A stretch of DNA of 15,986 nt from Angelakisella sp. (GTDB lineage Bacteria; Bacillota; Clostridia; Oscillospirales; Ruminococcaceae), in contig JAHHSN010000033.1 of the NCBI GenBank assembly GCA_020025195.1, forward strand, positions 1 through 15,986. Direction: 5' to 3'. The notes below the pieces were generated by a model. That model was not told the DNA's origin. It saw only the letters and a program-made list of their open reading frames with translations, and did no database searches. Within the stretch, counting starts at the first letter, position 1. Each line of letters opens with the position of its first letter. The position numbers were made by a program, and so were the translations under genes. Positions 1 through 7,279 of this stretch are shown one piece after another.

Positions 1-34
1 CCTATGTCCGCGCCTGCCCGCCGACGCTCGTCGG
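1..34 (+). repeat. Hairpin repeat, partial copy A
   Basis: This 34-base stretch matches 343-376 at 33 of 34 positions, the one difference being at base 19 (C here, A there). It ends in the stem-loop CCGACG-CT-CGTCGG (21-34). The start of the copy is cut off by the window edge. Sequence to its right (about 55-80, a T-run followed by GCGTGGAGGG) weakly resembles the right flank of the other copies, so the copy may extend to about 80. Confidence 0.75.
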
Positions 35-160
35 CCCGCCGCAGGCGGCGGTCGCGGTTTTTTCCCGCGTGGAGGGGGCTTTCCCGGCCTACCCCTGTCT
101 CCTATACCGAAGCGAAAGGTACAAAGTCCCGCTAATAACCTGCCCCCTGCGGGTGGCACG

Positions 161-262
161 GACGCGAGAAAAAGCCTTAGAGCTTGAAGCCCCTTGCCCC
201 CGCCATTTTTTCGGGAAAAAATGGAGTAAAAGCTTTACGTTGGGAGGGAAAACAGGATTTCC
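161..262 (+). repeat. Hairpin repeat, copy B
   Basis: The order is: a left motif GACGCGAG (161-168) and GAGCT (180-184); a C-rich flank at 186-202; a hairpin with arms CCATTTTTT (203-211) and AAAAAATGG (216-224); and a right flank at 225-262. The left motif is shared with copies C (312-319) and E (15879-15886). The flank 186-202 matches 10403-10419 in the oriC spacer at 15 of 17 bases. The right flank from 237 to 262 matches 15961-15986 at 21 of 26. The hairpin arms differ completely from those of the other copies but pair perfectly. Confidence 0.7.
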
Positions 263-311
263 AGAATCCTCCCCCAGAACCGGGAAAACCTCTCCCCTCG
301 CAGAAAGTGCA

Positions 312-376
312 GACGCGAGCACAAACCTAGAAGCTGCGCTCACCTATGTCCGCGCCTGCCAGCCGACGCTCGTCGG
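312..376 (+). repeat. Hairpin repeat, copy C
   Basis: It begins with GACGCGAG (312-319), continues through the ATGTCCGCG core (345-353), and ends in the stem-loop CCGACG-CT-CGTCGG (363-376). The segment 343-376 is nearly identical to window bases 1-34. Copy E at the right end has the same order (GACGCGAG, then ATGTCCGCG, then a hairpin) with a different hairpin. The copy stops 6 bp before the terminator of the neighbouring gene and shows no right flank like those of B and E. Confidence 0.7.
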
Positions 377-382
377 CAAAGC

Positions 383-411
383 AAAACCCCCTCCTTTCGG
401 AAGGGGTTTTT
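383..411 (-). terminator. Rho-independent terminator of the lipoprotein gene
   Basis: On the minus strand, about 11 nt past the stop codon, comes an imperfect stem of GGAAGGGG against CCCCCTCC (loop of 4, one mismatch), followed by TTTT. The stem is flanked by AAAA on one side and TTTT on the other, so it could work in both directions. It fits the end of the minus-strand transcript. Confidence 0.75.
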
Positions 412-421
412 CATTTTACTG

Positions 422-2089
422 TTATTCCCGGGTCGCACCGGCAAAAAAGAGATGGTGCCCGTCCGAGGAGACCTGGATTCCCTTGACGCCGTCCCCCATC
501 GCGAAATAGGAGGAACCGGAGAACAGCGGCATCGCCGCCACCTCATCAAAGAGCATCGCCTCGGCGCTCGCGTAATACCGCACCGCCTCCTCCACGTCGT
601 CCGCCTTTTCCGCCTTGGAAAGCAGCTGACGGAACCGCGGTGTATCATACCGGAAGGGCGCCTGACCGGAAAGGATGCCCCGGAAGAAGCTGTTCAGGTT
701 GGAGTCCGCCGTATAGGAGACCAGCGCGATGGTATACTCCCCCGCCTGCATCCGCGCCGAAAAGACATCGGTCGGGACGCTCTCCAGATTGACGATCAGC
801 CCCAGATGCTCGTGCCACTGCTTTTGCAGCCAGCCCGCGAATTCCATGAGATCGCTCCCCTCCTCTATGAGGATGGTGAGTCCGGCGGGCGCCTCCAGCC
901 CCGAATCAAGGAGTGCCGCCTTGGCGTCACTCAAATGATAGATAAAGCCCAGCTGATTGGAATAACGGAAGTCATTGACCGGCTCCTCTTTGATGTTGCC
1001 GGCCGCGTCCGTTTCCTCATAGACCACCTCCCCGAGGCGGAAGCCCTTCCGGGTGAGGTCGTGGTAATTTTCATTAAAGACCTGCGCCGAATCGGGCGCG
1101 AGGGAAAGGGTGTATTCATACCGCTCCGGGAGCCGCTCCGACTCCACAAATTCCGGCATATCCAGGGCAAGGCAGAGCGCCCTTCTCAGCTCCCGATTGG
1201 CGGTGAGGCTTCCCTCCTCCCGGTTAAAGACGAGATCCACCATGCCGTTCTGAAAGGTGACAAGGGTGGTGACGGCGGTGGGAAGCGAGAGGGCGGTGTC
1301 GTGATCTACCTCATAGAAATCGGTCTCCCCGGAGAGGAACTTCTTGACCGGATCCTCCCGCCCGAGGTAGCAGAGCACGCCGGTATTCCGGGCAGGGAAT
1401 TTCCCGTGGTACTGCTCATTGGGCTTCAGGCGGATGAGATCCTTTGTCCACTCCGAGACAACATAAGGCCCAGAAAAGAGGAAATAGTCGAGGGTATTGC
1501 CGTAGCGGGAGTGTGTGGAGGAAAAATACTCCTCATTGCAGGGGAGCGCCGCCGGCTCCCCCAGCTTTTCCAGAAAGAAGGGATCCGGCTTCCCGAGCGT
1601 AATGGTGAGGGTGCGGTCATCTACCACCCGGACCCCCAGCTCCTCCATCGGGAGGAGTCCCTGATAAATCTCCCAGCCGTTCTCGATGGCGGAAAAACGC
1701 TCGGCGGTATCGGGTCCCGCGTCCCCGCGGAAGATCCGCTGAAACGCAAAAAGGAAATCCCGGGCGGTCAGGGGGGTGCCGTCGCTCCAGAGGGCGTCGG
1801 TGCGGAGCGAAAAGCGGAATTCCATGCCGTTTTGAAAGGAGGAATAGCTTTCCGCCACCCCCTCGGTGAGGGTCCCGTCGGGGAGACGCCGCAGCAGTCC
1901 CTCCATGCTGTTTTCCAGGATACAGTCGGAAAGGACGCCGACGGCCATTTGAGGATCCAGCGTTTTCAGTTTTCCCGCGAGATCCACCCGCAGCACATTA
2001 CCGTCCTTCTTTCCGCAGCCCGCCGCCGAAAGGCAGAGCGCCGCGGCAAAAAAGAGAGCGAGGAATCGCCGTGTTACGCCGTGCTTCAT
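422..2089 (-). CDS. ABC transporter peptide-binding lipoprotein (SBP family 5)
   Basis: Probable extracytoplasmic solute-binding protein of the OppA/DppA type, 555 aa, which would bind oligopeptides or similar ligands and deliver them to an ABC permease. The ATG at 2089 is chosen because GGAGG lies 8 nt upstream and the protein then begins with a lipoprotein signal: basic residues (KHGVTRR), a hydrophobic stretch and SAAGC, with Cys25 as the likely lipidation site. An in-frame ATG 60 bp further upstream would bury this signal. The family signature is clear near residues 60-115: an EGLL segment, then FRFSLRTDALWSDGTPLTA and a following DFLFAFQRIF. The length suits the family. No permease or ATPase gene lies next to it, so the substrate and partners cannot be told from context. 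The gene sits downstream of gyrA on the same strand, 278 bp away, and is probably transcribed separately because a hairpin with a T-rich tail lies between them. It ends at a good terminator. Confidence 0.9.
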   Translation of the reverse strand: MKHGVTRRFLALFFAAALCLSAAGCGKKDGNVLRVDLAGKLKTLDPQMAVGVLSDCILENSMEGLLRRLPDGTLTEGVAESYSSFQNGMEFRFSLRTDALWSDGTPLTARDFLFAFQRIFRGDAGPDTAERFSAIENGWEIYQGLLPMEELGVRVVDDRTLTITLGKPDPFFLEKLGEPAALPCNEEYFSSTHSRYGNTLDYFLFSGPYVVSEWTKDLIRLKPNEQYHGKFPARNTGVLCYLGREDPVKKFLSGETDFYEVDHDTALSLPTAVTTLVTFQNGMVDLVFNREEGSLTANRELRRALCLALDMPEFVESERLPERYEYTLSLAPDSAQVFNENYHDLTRKGFRLGEVVYEETDAAGNIKEEPVNDFRYSNQLGFIYHLSDAKAALLDSGLEAPAGLTILIEEGSDLMEFAGWLQKQWHEHLGLIVNLESVPTDVFSARMQAGEYTIALVSYTADSNLNSFFRGILSGQAPFRYDTPRFRQLLSKAEKADDVEEAVRYYASAEAMLFDEVAAMPLFSGSSYFAMGDGVKGIQVSSDGHHLFFAGATRE

Positions 2090-2139
2090 GGGAATTTCCT
2101 CCGTTTCTGTCATGATAAAATGGAATGATAAAGTCAGGA

Positions 2140-2159
2140 CCCCCGGCAAAGGCCGGGGG
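2140..2159. repeat. Perfect 8-bp stem-loop in the gyrA-SBP spacer
   Basis: CCCCCGGC and GCCGGGGG enclose a 4-nt loop (AAAG). The hairpin lies about 50 bp upstream of the lipoprotein start codon, on the strand that would be its leader. The minus strand after the stem is only mildly T-rich, so this could be a second, weak terminator for gyrA or a leader structure of the lipoprotein mRNA. The sequence does not decide between them. Confidence 0.55.
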
Positions 2160-2183
2160 CTTATGCAGCGCAGAAGCTGACCG

Positions 2184-2225
2184 AAAAGGAAAGCGGGCGG
2201 AGGAGGCTTTCACCGTCCGCCCGCT
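2184..2225 (-). terminator. Probable terminator after gyrA
   Basis: A perfect 10-bp stem, AGCGGGCGGA (2192-2201) and TCCGCCCGCT (2216-2225), has a 14-nt loop. Read on the minus strand it is followed by TTTCCTTTT. It lies about 143 bp beyond the gyrA stop codon. The long loop and interrupted T-tract make it weaker than the other terminators in the window, but it is the best candidate for ending the gyrA transcript. Confidence 0.5.
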
Positions 2226-2367
2226 GATCCGGGGGGTGTGCTCCGGGGTCTTCCCCACTGCCGCACACCCTCGGCGCGTATTTTTTTATCGTTCTCCCCG
2301 CCTGCAAAACAGCGGAAAGTGCAAAGCGTTTTGCTTTGGTGCGAGGGGGCTTTTTATCTTTTTTGGG

Positions 2368-4947
2368 TTATTCTTCCGAGGTTTCCTCCGGCATTTCCTC
2401 CGAAGCATCTTCCGAAGGCTCCTCCGTTTCCCCGTCATCCTCCTCCCGGGGGGTGCGGGCGAGGGTCACAACGCGGCTTCCCTCCTCCACGCGCATGGCG
2501 CGGACGCCGCCGCCGTAGCGGGACTGAATGGCGATCTGATCGCAGGGAATGCGGATGATGATGCCGTCCTCGGAAATGAGGATGACGTCATCCTCATCCG
2601 AAACCATGCGGACGCCCGCCACCAGCGTATCCCGCTGACGGATGTCATAGTTCCGGACGCCCTTGCCGCCGCGGTTCTGGAGACGGTACTCGGAAAGCGC
2701 GGTGCGTCTCGCCTGACCGCTTTCAGTCACGGTGAGGAGATAGCCCTCCTCCTCGGCGGTCGCCATGCCGACGACCTCGTCGCCCTCCTCCAGCTTCATG
2801 GCGCGGACGCCCATCGCGGTGCGTCCCATGGGACGGATATCCGTCTCGGCAAAGCGGATGGCCATGCCCTGACGGGTGGCAATGATGAGCTCGTCGTCGC
2901 CGGTGGTGTTGCGGACCCAGGCGAGCTCGTCGCCCTCCTCCAGATTGATGGCGATGATGCCGCTCTTGCGGATGTTGCGGTAGGCGGAAAGCTCGGTCCT
3001 CTTGATGGTGCCGTTTCTTGTGACCATCACAAGGTAGCTCTCGTTTTCAAGGTCGGAGACCCTTATCATCGCGGTGATGCGCTCCTCCTTTTCGATGGGC
3101 AGGAGGTTCACCACATGGTTGCCCCGGGCGGCACGGCCGGTCTCGGGGATCTCGTAGCCCTTGAGGCGGTACATCTTGCCCCGGCTGGTGAAGAACAGGA
3201 CATAGTCGTGGGTGGAGGTGATGAACATATCCTCCACGAAGTCCTCGTCCTTGTGCTGGAGCCCGCTGATGCCGCGTCCGCCGCGGCGCTGGGTGCGGTA
3301 GGTATCCATGGCCTGCCGCTTGATATAGCCGCCGTGGGTCAGGGTAATGACGGAATTCTGCTCGGGGATGAGGTCCTCGATGTCCATTTCCCCGGAGACC
3401 GAGGCGATCTCGGTCCGGCGGTCATCGCCGAATTTATCCCGGATGGCGTTCATCTCATTGCGGATGATCTCATAGACGCGGGCGGGCGTGGCGAGGATAT
3501 CCTCCAGATCCCGTACCCGGTCGAGGATCTCCGCGAGCTCGTCCTCGATCTTGATGCGCTCCATGCCGGAAAGCTGTCCGAGCTGCATGGCCACGATGGC
3601 GGCCGACTGGATTTCGGTGACGCCGAAGCGCTCCATGAGGTTGGCCTTGGCGTCAGCCCGGTCCTTGCTGTGCCGGATGATGGAAATGACCTCATCGGTG
3701 TGATCCACCACCAGCTTGAGGCCTTCCAGGATATGCTCGCGGTCCTTGGCCTTTTTGAGGTTGTGGGCGGTGCGGCGGGTGATGACCTCAAACTGGAACT
3801 TGAGGTATTCCTCCAGCATCTCCTTGAGGGTCATGACCTTCGGCACGCCGTCGCAGAGGGCGAGCAGGATCACGCCGAAGGACTCCTGCAGGGAGCTGTA
3901 CTGGAAGAGCTGATTGAGGACGACCTGACTGTTGGCGTCCTTCTTGAGGTCGATGACGATGCGCATTCCGTCGCGGTCGGATTCATCATTGACCGAGGAA
4001 ATGCCCTCCACCCGCTTTTCCTTGGCGAGCTGGGCGATATTTTCCACCAGACGCACCTTGTTGATGAGGTAGGGGATCTCCTTTACGATGATGCGTTCAT
4101 GCCCGTTCGGGAGCTCCTCGATCTCGGTGCGGCTGCGGACGGTCAGCTTGCCGCGTCCGGTGGCGTAGGCGGCGCGGATGCCCGCCCGGCCCATGATGAC
4201 GCCGCCGGTCGGGAAGTCGGGGCCCTTGATGAACTGCATCAGCTCATCGAGGGTGGCGTCGGGGTGGTCCATCAGGTAATCCACCGCGTCGATGACCTCC
4301 GAGAGGTTGTGGGGCGGGATGTTGGTGGCCATGCCGACCGCGATTCCCACCGAGCCGTTGCAGAGAAGGTTCGGGAAGCGGGAGGGCAGGCAGACCGGCT
4401 CCTTGCGGTTGTCATCGAAGTTCGGCTGCCAGTCCACGGTCTCCTTGTCGATGTCCGCCAGCATATGGAGCGCCATTTTGCTGAGGCGCGCCTCGGTATA
4501 ACGGTAGGCCGCCGCGCGGTCGCCGTCGATGGAACCGAAGTTGCCGTGGCCGTCGATGAGGGGATAGCGGAGCGAGAAGGTCTGCGCCAGACGCACCATG
4601 GCGTCATAGACGGAGGCGTCGCCGTGGGGGTGATACCGTCCAAGCACGTCACCGACGATGGTGGCGGACTTGCGGTAGGGCTTATCGGGGGTAAGGCCGT
4701 CCTCACTCGCCGCAAAGAGGATGCGGCGGTGAACCGGCTTGAGGCCGTCCCGTACATCCGGCAGGGCGCGGTCCACAATGACCGACATGGAGTATTCGAG
4801 GAAGCTTTTCCGCATCTCGCTGTCGATATCGACGTCGATCATGCGGCCCTCGTTGTGAAGCTCCGACGCCAGCGGGTCCTGAAAGACCTCCGCCTCGTCG
4901 TGCTCCCCGCCGTTTTCATTCATATTGTTATTAAACTTATCATCCAT
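2368..4947 (-). CDS. gyrA: DNA gyrase subunit A
   Basis: GyrA cuts and rejoins DNA and, with GyrB, introduces negative supercoils using ATP. The protein has 859 aa, a usual length. The winged-helix and breakage-reunion region holds the catalytic tyrosine Tyr150 in RYTEARL. The quinolone-resistance region reads HPHGDASVYD, with Ala111 where E. coli has Ser83 and Asp115 where it has Asp87. The C-terminal wrapping domain begins with a perfect GyrA box, QRRGGRG (553-559), which marks gyrase rather than topoisomerase IV. Several degenerate blade repeats follow (for example NRGGKGV near 758-764). Residues from about 836 to 859 form a strongly acidic tail. The start at 4947 lies 23 bp after the gyrB stop, with AAAGGA about 11 nt upstream, and it is the only sensible start. 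It is co-transcribed with gyrB. Confidence 0.98.
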   Translation of the reverse strand: MDDKFNNNMNENGGEHDEAEVFQDPLASELHNEGRMIDVDIDSEMRKSFLEYSMSVIVDRALPDVRDGLKPVHRRILFAASEDGLTPDKPYRKSATIVGDVLGRYHPHGDASVYDAMVRLAQTFSLRYPLIDGHGNFGSIDGDRAAAYRYTEARLSKMALHMLADIDKETVDWQPNFDDNRKEPVCLPSRFPNLLCNGSVGIAVGMATNIPPHNLSEVIDAVDYLMDHPDATLDELMQFIKGPDFPTGGVIMGRAGIRAAYATGRGKLTVRSRTEIEELPNGHERIIVKEIPYLINKVRLVENIAQLAKEKRVEGISSVNDESDRDGMRIVIDLKKDANSQVVLNQLFQYSSLQESFGVILLALCDGVPKVMTLKEMLEEYLKFQFEVITRRTAHNLKKAKDREHILEGLKLVVDHTDEVISIIRHSKDRADAKANLMERFGVTEIQSAAIVAMQLGQLSGMERIKIEDELAEILDRVRDLEDILATPARVYEIIRNEMNAIRDKFGDDRRTEIASVSGEMDIEDLIPEQNSVITLTHGGYIKRQAMDTYRTQRRGGRGISGLQHKDEDFVEDMFITSTHDYVLFFTSRGKMYRLKGYEIPETGRAARGNHVVNLLPIEKEERITAMIRVSDLENESYLVMVTRNGTIKRTELSAYRNIRKSGIIAINLEEGDELAWVRNTTGDDELIIATRQGMAIRFAETDIRPMGRTAMGVRAMKLEEGDEVVGMATAEEEGYLLTVTESGQARRTALSEYRLQNRGGKGVRNYDIRQRDTLVAGVRMVSDEDDVILISEDGIIIRIPCDQIAIQSRYGGGVRAMRVEEGSRVVTLARTPREEDDGETEEPSEDASEEMPEETSEE

Positions 4948-4970
4948 TGAGGGTAATTTCCTTTCTGCCG

Positions 4971-6917
4971 TCAGACGTCAAGATTGGTGACATACTGGGC
5001 GTTCTGCTCAATAAACTCCCGGCGGGGCTGAACCTTGTCGCCCATCAGAATGGTAAAGGTCTCATCCGCCTTCATCGCGTCCTCCATCGTCACCCGGAGC
5101 ATGACGCGGCGCTCGGGGTCCATGGTGGTCTCCCAAAGCTGCAGGGGGTCCATCTCACCGAGGCCCTTATACCGCTGGATATCCACCTTGCCGGGGGTCC
5201 CTTCGGGGTTAAGCTCCCTGATATAGGCGTCCCGCTCGGGGTCGGTGTAGGCATAGCGGAACTGCTTGCCGCGCGAGACCTTATAGAGCGGAGGCTGCGC
5301 GATATAGATATGACCCTCCTCGATGAGGGGACGCATATGCCTAAAGAAGAAGGTGAGGAGCAGCGTCCGGATATGGCTTCCGTCCACATCGGCATCCGCC
5401 ATGATGACGATTTTGTGATAGCGGAGCTTTTCCAGATTGAAGTCCTCCCCGATGCCGCAGCCGAGCGCCGTCACGATGGGCGCCAGCTTCTCGTTGCCGT
5501 AGACCTTATCGAGCCGCGCCTTTTCCACGTTCAGCATCTTGCCCCAGAGGGGAAGGATGGCCTGGAATTTACGGTCCCGTCCGTCCTTGGCGGAGCCGCC
5601 GGCCGAGTCACCCTCGACGATATAAAGCTCGGTCCGGGTGTTGTTGCGCTCGGAGCAGTCCCAGAGCTTGCCGGGCAGTCCCCCGCCGTCCATCGCGGTC
5701 TTACGGCGGGTGAGCTCTCTGGCCTTCCGGGCCGCTTCCGCCGCGCGGGAGGCGGTGAGCGCCTTTTCAATGATGGCGCGGGCGACCGAGGGGTTTTCCT
5801 CAAAGAAGGTGGAGAGCTTTTCCGAAACGATGGAATCCACAACGCCGCGCATTTCGGTATTGCCGAGCTTGCCCTTGGTCTGTCCCTCAAACTGCGGCTC
5901 CCGGAGCTTGACCGAAATCACCACGGTGAGACCCTCGCGGCAGTCATCGCCGGAAAGGGGCTTGTCGTTTTCCTTCAGGATGTTGTTTTTTCGGGCGTAG
6001 GAATTGAGGACGCGGGCCAGAGCGGTCTTGAAGCCGGTCTCGTGGGTGCCGCCCTCCACGGTATTGATGTTGTTGGCGAAGGAGAGAACGATGGCGTTAT
6101 AGCTGTCGTTATACTGCAGCGCCACCTCGGCCACGTTGTCCCCGGAGTCGCCCTTCATATAGATGACCTCGGGATGGAGGGGGGTGAGTCCCCGGCGCTG
6201 GTGGATGAACTCCACAAAGGAGGCGATGCCGCCCTCATAGCACATGCTGTCCGAGGGGCCGTTCTCCGTTCTTTTATCGTAGATGCTCATGCGGACGCCG
6301 GCATTGAGGAACGCCTGCTCCCGAAGGCGGATGTGGAGCGTCTCGTAATCATAGACCAGCTCCTCAAAAATCTCGCCGTCCGGCTTAAAGGTGACGCGGG
6401 TGCCGGTCTCGTCGGTATCTCCGATGACATGAAGGTCATTCACCGCGTGGCCGCGCTCAAAGCGCTGGCTGTAAACGTGCTCGCCGTTTCTTACCTCGAC
6501 CTCCAGCCATTCCGAAAGGGCATTGACGACCGAGGCGCCGACGCCGTGCAGACCGCCCGACACCTTGTAGCCCCCGCCGCCGAACTTGCCGCCGGCGTGC
6601 AGGATGGTAAAGACCACCGACACCGCGGGAATCCCCATTTTGGGATGGATGCCGATGGGGATGCCGCGTCCGTTATCGGTGACGCGGATGACGTCGCCGG
6701 GGAGGATTTCCGTTTCAATGTGGGAGCAGTACCCCGCCAGCGCTTCGTCGATGGCGTTATCGACGATCTCATAAACGAGGTGATGGAGCCCGCGGGGGCC
6801 GGTGGTGCCGATATACATACCGGGACGCTTCCGGACGGCCTCGAGCCCCTCCAGCACCTGGATCTGACCGGCGCCGTACTGCTCATTGTTGTCCATGATT
6901 TCTTCGTGATTGCTCAT
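4971..6917 (-). CDS. gyrB: DNA gyrase subunit B
   Basis: This is the ATPase subunit of gyrase, 648 aa, the compact form without the large insertion found in proteobacterial GyrB. The GHKL ATP-binding site shows Glu50 and Asn54 in EIVDNAIDEA, Asp81 in DNGRGIP, and the lid glycines in GGLHGVG (121-127). The TOPRIM metal site shows Glu435 in EGDSAGGSAKDGRDRK and Asp508, Asp510 and Asp512 in DADVDGSHIR. The C-terminus ends in the usual GyrA-binding region (QRYKGLGEMDP, then a short tail). The start at 6917 has AGGAG 5 nt upstream. It follows remB by 45 bp, with a perfect hairpin in the gap, and precedes gyrA by 23 bp. Because the adjoining gyrA carries a perfect GyrA box, this is gyrB and not parE. 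Confidence 0.98.
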   Translation of the reverse strand: MSNHEEIMDNNEQYGAGQIQVLEGLEAVRKRPGMYIGTTGPRGLHHLVYEIVDNAIDEALAGYCSHIETEILPGDVIRVTDNGRGIPIGIHPKMGIPAVSVVFTILHAGGKFGGGGYKVSGGLHGVGASVVNALSEWLEVEVRNGEHVYSQRFERGHAVNDLHVIGDTDETGTRVTFKPDGEIFEELVYDYETLHIRLREQAFLNAGVRMSIYDKRTENGPSDSMCYEGGIASFVEFIHQRRGLTPLHPEVIYMKGDSGDNVAEVALQYNDSYNAIVLSFANNINTVEGGTHETGFKTALARVLNSYARKNNILKENDKPLSGDDCREGLTVVISVKLREPQFEGQTKGKLGNTEMRGVVDSIVSEKLSTFFEENPSVARAIIEKALTASRAAEAARKARELTRRKTAMDGGGLPGKLWDCSERNNTRTELYIVEGDSAGGSAKDGRDRKFQAILPLWGKMLNVEKARLDKVYGNEKLAPIVTALGCGIGEDFNLEKLRYHKIVIMADADVDGSHIRTLLLTFFFRHMRPLIEEGHIYIAQPPLYKVSRGKQFRYAYTDPERDAYIRELNPEGTPGKVDIQRYKGLGEMDPLQLWETTMDPERRVMLRVTMEDAMKADETFTILMGDKVQPRREFIEQNAQYVTNLDV

Positions 6918-6935
6918 AATGACTCCTAATCTAAG

Positions 6936-6957
6936 ATAAAAGGGCTATGCCTTTTAT
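6936..6957 (-). repeat. Intercistronic hairpin between remB and gyrB
   Basis: ATAAAAGG and CCTTTTAT pair perfectly over 8 bp around a 6-nt loop. The hairpin sits 6 bp after the remB stop codon and a few bases before the gyrB ribosome binding site. On the minus strand the stem ends in CCTTTTAT, so it may act as a leaky terminator, an RNA processing site or a stability element. No promoter for gyrB is visible in the gap. Confidence 0.6.
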
Positions 6958-6962
6958 AATCG

Positions 6963-7247
6963 TTATTTGACGAAGCGGCGTCCGCCGAGACGGCGCTTCA
7001 GGGTACCTGTTGCAAAAAGGCAGATGTAAACACGGGAACTTTTGGGGTCCCTTGCCCGGGCGCCCGGCTTTGCGGTCACAACAAAGGTCTTGGGGAGGTC
7101 GTAGGTCACATTGACCACCCGTCCCCCCTGCTCCGCTTCGGTGAGAAAGCGCCGGGTATCGCGGGAAACGGTGGAGTTATCAAGGTCAAAGATCCCGATG
7201 ATATCCTGCTCTCTGACGACCGTTTCCTCTCCGAGGTGAAGATACAT
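6963..7247 (-). CDS. remB: DUF370 protein RemB (YaaB)
   Basis: Small protein of 94 aa. Its N-terminus (MYLHLGEETVVREQDIIGIF) and the later DLDNSTVSRDTRRFL are typical of the DUF370 family, and its place between recF and gyrB is that of B. subtilis remB/yaaB. The related RemA is a DNA-binding activator of matrix genes in B. subtilis; RemB is its paralogue with a less clear role. The start at 7247 has AAAGGAG about 10 nt upstream. It follows recF by 32 bp and is part of the same minus-strand run. The basic C-terminal half (RARDPKSSR, then LKRRLGGRRFVK) is compatible with nucleic-acid binding, which is inference. Confidence 0.9.
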   Translation of the reverse strand: MYLHLGEETVVREQDIIGIFDLDNSTVSRDTRRFLTEAEQGGRVVNVTYDLPKTFVVTAKPGARARDPKSSRVYICLFATGTLKRRLGGRRFVK

Positions 7248-7279
7248 TTTTCAGGGACTCCTTTCCGAAGAGCTTTTCT

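Larger units (their letters stand above)
1..421. other. Gene-free repeat cluster left of the SBP gene
   Basis: No reading frame here has a ribosome binding site or a recognisable protein family. The stretch is made of repeat copies (at about 1-34, 161-262 and 312-376) plus the terminator of the lipoprotein gene at its right end. Another small hairpin, CCGCC/GGCGG, lies at 36-48. The sequence between the repeats (about 90-160 and 263-310) shows nothing I recognise. The same repeat family returns at the far right end of the window, which suggests dispersed intergenic elements rather than decayed genes. Confidence 0.7.

Noticed and set aside
1..376. CRISPR array at the left end
   Set aside because: The repeats are irregular in spacing, of different lengths and carry internal variation; there are no uniform spacers and no cas genes.
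69..509. Possible plus-strand ORF of 146 codons at the left end
   Set aside because: It spans three repeat copies and a terminator and runs into the antisense of the lipoprotein gene; no domain is seen.
452..2128. A 558-codon open frame opposite the lipoprotein gene
   Set aside because: The minus-strand frame has a ribosome binding site, lipoprotein signal and SBP family motifs; the plus-strand frame has none.
2125..4950. A 941-codon open frame on the plus strand opposite gyrA
   Set aside because: It mirrors gyrA on the opposite strand, has no family motif, and is explained by the GC-rich third positions of gyrA codons leaving the antisense frame free of stops. GyrA on the minus strand is certain.
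4947..6929. A 660-codon open frame on the plus strand opposite gyrB
   Set aside because: Same effect of codon bias: no ribosome binding site, no recognisable domain, complete overlap with a certain gene.
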